Assembly: GCA_009785335.1 (NCBI GenBank)
Contig: WQWM01000010.1
Coordinates: 1-64,000, forward strand
Direction of reading: 5' to 3'
From: Oscillospiraceae bacterium
GTDB taxonomy: Bacteria > Bacillota > Clostridia > Oscillospirales > Acutalibacteraceae
Length of the DNA stretch: 64,000 nucleotides
Shown piece by piece: positions 60,044 through 64,000 of this stretch. The stretch's first letter is position 1; each line of letters starts with the position of its first letter. The translations under genes were made by a program, and so were the position numbers. A model generated the notes under the pieces. It was not told the origin of the DNA. It did not search any database and saw nothing but the letters and a program-made list of their open reading frames with translations.

Positions 60044-60059
60044 ACACAAAATATAGTTT
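60044..60059 (-). promoter_or_regulatory. Possible NrdR box
   Basis: ACACAAAATATAGTTT on the plus strand resembles the NrdR consensus ACACAATATATAGTGT at most positions. It lies 10 bp upstream of the nrdD -35 box. NrdR boxes usually occur in pairs about 31 bp apart; a second box is not evident. Confidence 0.5.
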
Positions 60060-60088
60060 ATTTTTTTCGCATATGCGACAGGTTGGCA

Positions 60089-61213
60089 CTAGATATGGTG
60101 CAGTTCCCCATTAAAGGTATAAACACGCTGCACACGGGCACTCACGCGGCAACAAGCTTCGTAGTTTATCGTGCCGCACCAGTCCGCCAGTTGCTCCATA
60201 CTGATGCTATCGCCCACCAGCACAACTTCGTCGCCCGCCGCCACACCGGGAATATCCGTGACATCCACCATGCATTGATCCATGCACACACGACCCAAAA
60301 TGGGCGCAGGCTGCCCGTTGATGATCACATGCCCAGTGTTGCTCAGCGCGCGAGGATAGCCATCTGCATAGCCCACGGGCAAGGTGGCCACGCGGGTTTC
60401 ACGCACAGTCACAAACGTGTGGCCATAGCTGATGCCGGTGCCCGCTGGCACGGTTTTCACGTGAGACACGCGAACTTTCCATGTCATGGCAGGCAGCAGG
60501 GGCAAAGCAGATTGATCCACTTCATCACTGGGATAAAGCCCATACAGCGCAATGCCCATACGAATCATGTCATAGTGGCGATCAAAGTCAATGAGTGCAG
60601 CGGAGTTGCACGCATGAGTGAATGCGTAATGCGTAATGCGTAATGCGTAATTAACGAATGCATCAAATCGGGTGAATTGTGCGAGGGCACTGGTTTTGTC
60701 GGCATCGTCGGCACAAGCGAAATGCGTAAAGATTCCCTCGATGTGCAAGTTGGGCAGCGCGGCGATTTGTGCAATTTCACCAAGCGATTTCTCGTTGTCT
60801 GCAAAACCCAAGCGGCTCATGCCGGTGTCAACTGCGAGGTGTATCGTTGCGGTTTTTTCTTGTGCTGCAGCAACGCGTGAGAGCTGCTGTGCTTGCTCAA
60901 GGGTGTAAATCGTCAGTGCGATATCATGTTCAATCGCTTCGGCGTATTGCTCAGGTGCGGTATAGCCTAGCAGCAGCAGGGGCGTGGTAATGTCCGCATG
61001 CCGCAGTTCGAGTGCCTCATCCACGCAGGCAAGGCCAAAATAATCACATTTGCCCTGCAAAAACCGTGCAAGCTCCACCGCGCCGTGGCCATAAGCGTTG
61101 GCCTTCAGCGACAGCAAAAGTTTTGTATCGGGCTGCATTTTTGCGCGCATCGCAGCTATGTTATGTGCGATATTATCGAGCGAAATTTTAACCCAAGTGC
61201 GATGTTTGTGCAT
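60089..61213 (-). CDS. alr: Alanine racemase
   Basis: Makes D-alanine for peptidoglycan with PLP. The 374-residue protein has the PLP lysine in LSLKANAYGHGAV (Lys 37; most relatives have KADAYGHG), TGMSRLGF, GISYGHTF with the second catalytic base Tyr, GYADGYPRAL and GRVCMDQCMVDVT. Residues about 186-198 (NYALRITHYAFTH) are encoded by four AATGCGT heptamers and differ from relatives, but lie between conserved parts. The start is ATG 61213. It follows the phosphopantetheinyl transferase gene by 16 bp, an arrangement found in many Firmicutes. Confidence 0.95.
   Translation of the reverse strand: MHKHRTWVKISLDNIAHNIAAMRAKMQPDTKLLLSLKANAYGHGAVELARFLQGKCDYFGLACVDEALELRHADITTPLLLLGYTAPEQYAEAIEHDIALTIYTLEQAQQLSRVAAAQEKTATIHLAVDTGMSRLGFADNEKSLGEIAQIAALPNLHIEGIFTHFACADDADKTSALAQFTRFDAFVNYALRITHYAFTHACNSAALIDFDRHYDMIRMGIALYGLYPSDEVDQSALPLLPAMTWKVRVSHVKTVPAGTGISYGHTFVTVRETRVATLPVGYADGYPRALSNTGHVIINGQPAPILGRVCMDQCMVDVTDIPGVAAGDEVVLVGDSISMEQLADWCGTINYEACCRVSARVQRVYTFNGELHHI
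60621..60650 (-). repeat. Heptamer microsatellite inside alr
   Basis: Four tandem AATGCGT units plus AA. A change of one unit would shift the reading frame; three would keep it. Confidence 0.9.
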
Positions 61214-61229
61214 AGAATCTCCTGTATTT

Positions 61230-61673
61230 TTATGGGTTTCTGATAGAACACAGCGAAGCGACTTGCTCCCCGCAGGGGGCCGCCACAGCGCAAATAAAAT
61301 TCTCATGAATGTCGGGGAAATAAATCTCTGCCGCATCGCCCAAGCCGCTCTTAAGTCGCGCTTCGTAGGCTGTCCATAGCTGCAAAAAAGGCACATTATC
61401 TTCGTCCGGAAAAAGTTTGCGGCGAATGGCAGCTTCGTTCTTCACGGTGCGATTAGCGGGTTCAACGTCGCAGCCAACAGGGGAGTCGCTAACCGCCAGC
61501 AACACCATGCCGCCCGAATGGCTAATACTAAAATGCGGCCCATCGGGTAAATAAGGCTTGCCGTTGGGCGCAACGTGAATGTCTTGCTCGCAACAGCCCA
61601 ACACACGGCACGCGAAAGCACGCGCATCTCGCGGCTGCGCCATGGTGTAGTATAAATGCACATAATTGTCCAT
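61230..61673 (-). CDS. Sfp-type 4'-phosphopantetheinyl transferase superfamily protein, short
   Basis: A 147-residue protein with the Sfp/AcpS signatures: NGKPYLPDGPHFSISHSG, then LAVSDSPVGCDVEP (metal-binding Asp and Glu) and LWTAYEARLKSGLG, which corresponds to the WTxKEAxxK motif with Tyr in place of Lys. It would transfer phosphopantetheine from CoA to carrier proteins such as ACP. At 147 residues it is shorter than Sfp (about 224), and its last 17 residues (AAPCGEQVASLCSIRNP) are encoded by a family F-like repeat, so the normal C-terminus may have been lost or replaced. ATG 61673 is used; a TTG lies 6 nt upstream. It is probably the holo-ACP synthase of this operon. Confidence 0.75.
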   Translation of the reverse strand: MDNYVHLYYTMAQPRDARAFACRVLGCCEQDIHVAPNGKPYLPDGPHFSISHSGGMVLLAVSDSPVGCDVEPANRTVKNEAAIRRKLFPDEDNVPFLQLWTAYEARLKSGLGDAAEIYFPDIHENFICAVAAPCGEQVASLCSIRNP

Positions 61674-61697
61674 TGTCAACTGTCAACTGTCAATTGA
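61665..61697 (-). repeat. Heptamer repeat at the tyrS/transferase junction
   Basis: Units of the type ATTGTCA/ACTGTCA in tandem. They contain the tyrS stop codon and the start of the transferase gene. Confidence 0.85.
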
Positions 61698-62878
61698 TGA
61701 TAGCCCTTTTTGCCCTTTTTAATCATCACCGGCAGGCTGGCTTTTTCGATAGTATAGGCAAAATCGGTCACTTTAGTATCATCCACCAGCACGCCGCCTT
61801 GTTCAATCAGCCGCCGTGCTTCACTTTTGCTTTTCGCCAAGCCCGTCAGCGTCAGCGCATCAATGATGTTGATGTCGGCATCAATCTGTGTGGTGGGCGT
61901 GCTGCCGCCTGCACCTGTGCCGCCGAACAGCGATTTCGCCGCCGCCTGCGCTTTGTCGGCTTCCTCATGCCCATGGATGAGTGCCGTCATTTCCCAAGCA
62001 AGACGCTCTTTTGCGGCGTTCACCGCGCTGCCCTCAAGCTTGGCGTAATCTGCAATTTCCTCAAGCGGCACGAAAGTCAGCATCTTCATACAGGTCACCA
62101 CGTCAGCGTCAGCGGTGTTTCTAAAATATTGATAAAACTCATAGGGACTGGTGCGCGCAGGATCAAGCCAAACAGCGCCTTTTTCGGTTTTGCCCATCTT
62201 CTTGCCTTCGCTGGTCAGCAGCAAATTCCACGTCATGGCATAGGTCTCGGCTTGGTCAACGCGGCGATTCAGCTCCACGCCGGCGATCACGTTGCTCCAT
62301 TGGTCGTCGCCGCCCATTTGCAGCACCACACCGTGTGTGCGCCGCAGATGCAGGAAATCATATGCCTGCATAATCATATAGTTCAGCTCAAAGAAGCTCA
62401 GGCCGGTCTCCAGTCTTGCTTTGTAGCATTCGGCAGCCAGCATGCGATTGACGGAAAAATGCACGCCAATTTCGCGCAAAAATTCAATGTAGTTGAGCCC
62501 GCACAGCCAATCTCCGTTGTTGACCACCATGCCTTTTTCGGGTGCGAAGTCTAAAATACGCCCCACTTGCTCACGAAAACAAGCGATGTTGTGCGCAAGT
62601 TCTTGCGGTGTGAGCATTTTGCGCATGTCGGTTTTGCCGCTGGGGTCGCCCACCAGTGCGGTGCCGCCGCCAAACAGCGCAACAGGATAATGTCCCGCGC
62701 GTTGCAGGTGCGCCATGAACATCACGGCCACCAAGTGCCCCACATGCAGGCTATCCGCCGTGGGATCAAAGCCAACATAAAATTTCACGCTGCTGCCATT
62801 GAGCAGTTCTTGCATTTTTTCGGGTGCGGTGCATTGGGCAAGCAGATTGCGTGCTTGCAGTTGTTCGAATAAGTTCAT
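61676..62878 (-). CDS. tyrS: Tyrosine--tRNA ligase
   Basis: Charges tRNA-Tyr. The 400-residue protein has the class I HIGH-like PTADSLHVGHLVAVMFM, the substrate block NYMIMQAYDFLHL, QMGGDDQWSNVIAG, the KMSKS-like segment EGKKMGKTEKGAVWLD, and a C-terminal S4 domain (SKSEARRLIEQGGVLVDD). The start is ATG 62878 behind GAGGAG. It leads an operon with the phosphopantetheinyl transferase and alr. The last residues and stop lie in the heptamer repeat. No T-box leader was recognised. Confidence 0.97.
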   Translation of the reverse strand: MNLFEQLQARNLLAQCTAPEKMQELLNGSSVKFYVGFDPTADSLHVGHLVAVMFMAHLQRAGHYPVALFGGGTALVGDPSGKTDMRKMLTPQELAHNIACFREQVGRILDFAPEKGMVVNNGDWLCGLNYIEFLREIGVHFSVNRMLAAECYKARLETGLSFFELNYMIMQAYDFLHLRRTHGVVLQMGGDDQWSNVIAGVELNRRVDQAETYAMTWNLLLTSEGKKMGKTEKGAVWLDPARTSPYEFYQYFRNTADADVVTCMKMLTFVPLEEIADYAKLEGSAVNAAKERLAWEMTALIHGHEEADKAQAAAKSLFGGTGAGGSTPTTQIDADINIIDALTLTGLAKSKSEARRLIEQGGVLVDDTKVTDFAYTIEKASLPVMIKKGKKGYHQLTVDS

Positions 62879-62904
62879 CGTGTTCTCCTCAAATAAAAAA
62901 ATGC

Positions 62905-62933
62905 TTGACACACAAGCGAAATCGTGTTATACT
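62905..62933 (+). promoter_or_regulatory. Antisense promoter, copy 2
   Basis: TTGACA, 17 bp, TATACT on the plus strand, directed at the 3' end of the small peptide gene 63039-63131. Confidence 0.8.
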
Positions 62934-62939
62934 AAACAA

Positions 62940-63050
62940 ACGAGGGATGGTGTCGCACAACAGTCGGCAACTGCTCTAACCCTCGCTCTAATGGAATAAC
63001 GAGAAGCAACCGCCCAAGCTTAGCTGGCTCAGGGGCGGTTACTTCTTATT
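62940..63050 (+). ncRNA. Predicted antisense RNA to the small peptide mRNA, copy 2
   Basis: Inferred from the promoter at 62905-62933. It would begin with the hairpin ends CGAGGG (62941-62946) and CCCTCG (62980-62985), like copy 1, and run into the shared hairpin at 63008-63040. Sequence similarity to the copy 1 antisense region is clear over this whole length. The 3' end is uncertain. Confidence 0.6.
63008..63040 (-). terminator. Shared 3' hairpin, copy 2
   Basis: AACCGCCC/GGGCGGTT, an 8 bp stem, corresponding to 45416-45449 at copy 1 and likewise including the stop codon of the peptide gene. Confidence 0.75.
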
Positions 63051-63131
63051 GCTATGGTCTTTTGATTCAAGAAAACGTGTTGCAACCACTAGAAATACCA
63101 GTAAGTAAATCAACAACTCCCAATCTTCCAA
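63039..63131 (-). CDS. 30-residue membrane peptide, putative type I toxin, copy 2
   Basis: The TTG start follows a near-perfect AAAGGAGGTGA. The peptide begins MEDWE, has the core LLIYLLVFLVVATRFLE identical to copy 1, and ends KDHSNKK. Five codons differ silently from copy 1 and four by replacement at the ends, showing conservation at the protein level. A promoter TTGCAA-17-TATAAT precedes it at 63189-63217. The peptide is predicted to be a single membrane helix with an acidic head and a basic tail. The gene lies between tyrS and the DUF2264 gene, an intergenic site unrelated to that of copy 1. Confidence 0.75.
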   Translation of the reverse strand: MEDWELLIYLLVFLVVATRFLESKDHSNKK

Positions 63132-63188
63132 CCGCTCACCTCCTTTCGGAGACGAGGAAACAACCGCCGCATGCGCGACACCGACTAT

Positions 63189-63217
63189 ATTATACTATGT
63201 TTCGCGAACAATTGCAA
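63189..63217 (-). promoter_or_regulatory. Promoter of small membrane peptide gene, copy 2
   Basis: On the minus strand TTGCAA, 17 bp, TATAAT, the same hexamers and spacing as copy 1. Confidence 0.8.
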
Positions 63218-63252
63218 GCGTTTTTCGAAAATTATTTCGCCATAAATTCGCT

Positions 63253-64000
63253 TTAATCATACAACGCCCGATCTGCTGGTAGGTCTTCACCGGCCCAGAT
63301 TTTCTTCGCTGTCCATGCCTGATCTTCGCCTGCCCAAAAGCGGTGAGTTTCGGGCAAGCCCAATGGCAAAAACACCGCGGTGCACAAATAAAGACTGCCA
63401 GTGGTGATATAATTTTCACACAGGTTAAGCTGTGTGCCAACCATGCCGAGCTTAAGCCAGCCATCGGCATCGAACATCGCGTCATCGTTCGCCATAAACC
63501 GCCGCAGCACAGCACTGAGTGCACAGCGCACTTGCTCGGACGATAGTTCCGGCGGCAATTGCTCTTGCCACGCTAGCTGGGCAAGAGCCTGAAACGCACC
63601 AAAGCGATAGCACAACGAGCGGCCAATGGGCGGGTATGTACCTTCGGGTGAAATCATGCGCTCAAGCACGACGGCGTAACGCTGCACCCGCGCCAGAATA
63701 GGCCCAGAAAAGCCTTGCCAGTGTGGGCTTTGCTGCTCAGCCGTGCGTACAATATCCAGCAGCATGGGGTGAATGACGAAGGAGTTGTAATAATCCCAGT
63801 GAAACGCAGGCCCGTCGGCATATGCGCCGTCACCGACGTACCATTGCTCGTGTTGCCGCAGGGCGTAATCCACACGCATCATATCCCAGTCTGCTTCGCC
63901 CATCACAAACAGTGCAGTTTCAATCATCGCCGAAAATAGCAGCCAATTGTTGAAGTAGGGTGCTCGTCCCACGCGGGTTGCTTTGAGTGCAGCAATGAGA
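63253..64000 (-). CDS. DUF2264 domain protein, N-terminus outside the window
   Basis: The last 249 residues of a DUF2264 protein (PF10022). The conserved features NNWLLFSAMIETALF, DGAYADGPAFHWDYYNSFVIHPMLLDI and PEGTYPPIGRSLCYRFGAFQALAQ are present, as is the terminal part with NYITTGSLYLCTAVFLPLGLP. The family has an alpha/alpha-barrel fold and is thought to act on glycans, often near polysaccharide degradation genes; activity is not established. The frame continues past the right edge. Confidence 0.88.
   Translation of the reverse strand, partial: LIAALKATRVGRAPYFNNWLLFSAMIETALFVMGEADWDMMRVDYALRQHEQWYVGDGAYADGPAFHWDYYNSFVIHPMLLDIVRTAEQQSPHWQGFSGPILARVQRYAVVLERMISPEGTYPPIGRSLCYRFGAFQALAQLAWQEQLPPELSSEQVRCALSAVLRRFMANDDAMFDADGWLKLGMVGTQLNLCENYITTGSLYLCTAVFLPLGLPETHRFWAGEDQAWTAKKIWAGEDLPADRALYD

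Noticed and set aside
60066-60081. Second NrdR box at the CGCATATGCG palindrome
   Set aside because: The centre lies about 22 bp from the first box, not the usual 31, and the sequence departs from the consensus in the outer positions.

Overview
The window comes from a spore-forming anaerobe of the Bacillota, most likely an uncultured member of the Clostridia. Evidence for this is a PolC-type replicative polymerase, AddAB, a germination protease next to spoIIP, a perfect CIRCE operator in front of groES, the Firmicutes order pyrH-frr-uppS-cdsA-dxr-rseP-ispG-polC, and anaerobic enzymes (class III ribonucleotide reductase, formate-THF ligase, a radical SAM protein). The DNA is moderately GC-rich and densely coding. 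No tRNA, rRNA, prophage, IS transposase or CRISPR array was recognised.

Layout. 1-1044: two paralogous GtrA membrane proteins (minus). 1166-4018: a beta-propeller protein, a Gfo/Idh/MocA oxidoreductase and a DUF2442 protein. 4054-18451: the pyrH...polC cluster, split between pyrH and frr by a 3.6 kb cassette of five secreted or membrane proteins sharing one signal peptide and ribosome-binding leader. 18472-24193: a BRO/DinD-like gene overlapping a UroD-family gene, a ParE/RelE-type toxin-antitoxin pair, hisZ, a nucleotidyltransferase and cca. 24267-34872 (minus): addBA and a four-gene cluster of related lipoproteins or secreted proteins. 34986-37752: gpr, spoIIP and a small hypothetical gene. 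37749-45197 (minus): MBL-fold hydrolase, APH-like kinase, B12-binding radical SAM protein, recJ, tgt. 45326-53276: a tiny membrane-peptide gene, fhs, an alpha/beta hydrolase, pheS-pheT-rpiR and a 52-residue gene. 53442-64000 (minus): groL, groES, a DUF2079 membrane protein, nrdD, alr, a phosphopantetheinyl transferase, tyrS, a second copy of the tiny gene, and a partial DUF2264 gene.

Two things stand out. First, two diverged copies of a 30-residue hydrophobic peptide gene (45326-45418 plus; 63039-63131 minus) each have a consensus promoter, a strong Shine-Dalgarno, a shared 3' hairpin and an opposing consensus promoter that would make an antisense RNA across the 3' end. This is the architecture of a type I toxin-antitoxin module. 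The copies differ mostly by synonymous changes. Another 30-residue aromatic membrane peptide (43886-43978) and a 52-residue protein (53118-53276) also have excellent promoters.

Second, the window is saturated with short structured repeats, called here families A (AT-rich palindrome plus a CGCTTCGCG box, about 20 copies), B (GTGTAGGGGCGG-ended, about 80 bp, two hairpins), C (GGAGCTGG-hairpin-CTGAGG), D (GC-rich, hairpin CGTC-GCA-GACG) and F (33 bp, CCACCTGCGG to GCTTCGCTGTG). They fill nearly every intergenic gap. They also sit in frame inside essential genes (dxr, polC twice, pheT, tgt), provide stop codons (recJ, the radical SAM gene, tgt, cca), and in four cases begin at the first base after a stop codon (frr, uppS, gpr, groL). 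Heptamer microsatellites similarly invade dxr, alr and the tyrS/sfp junction.
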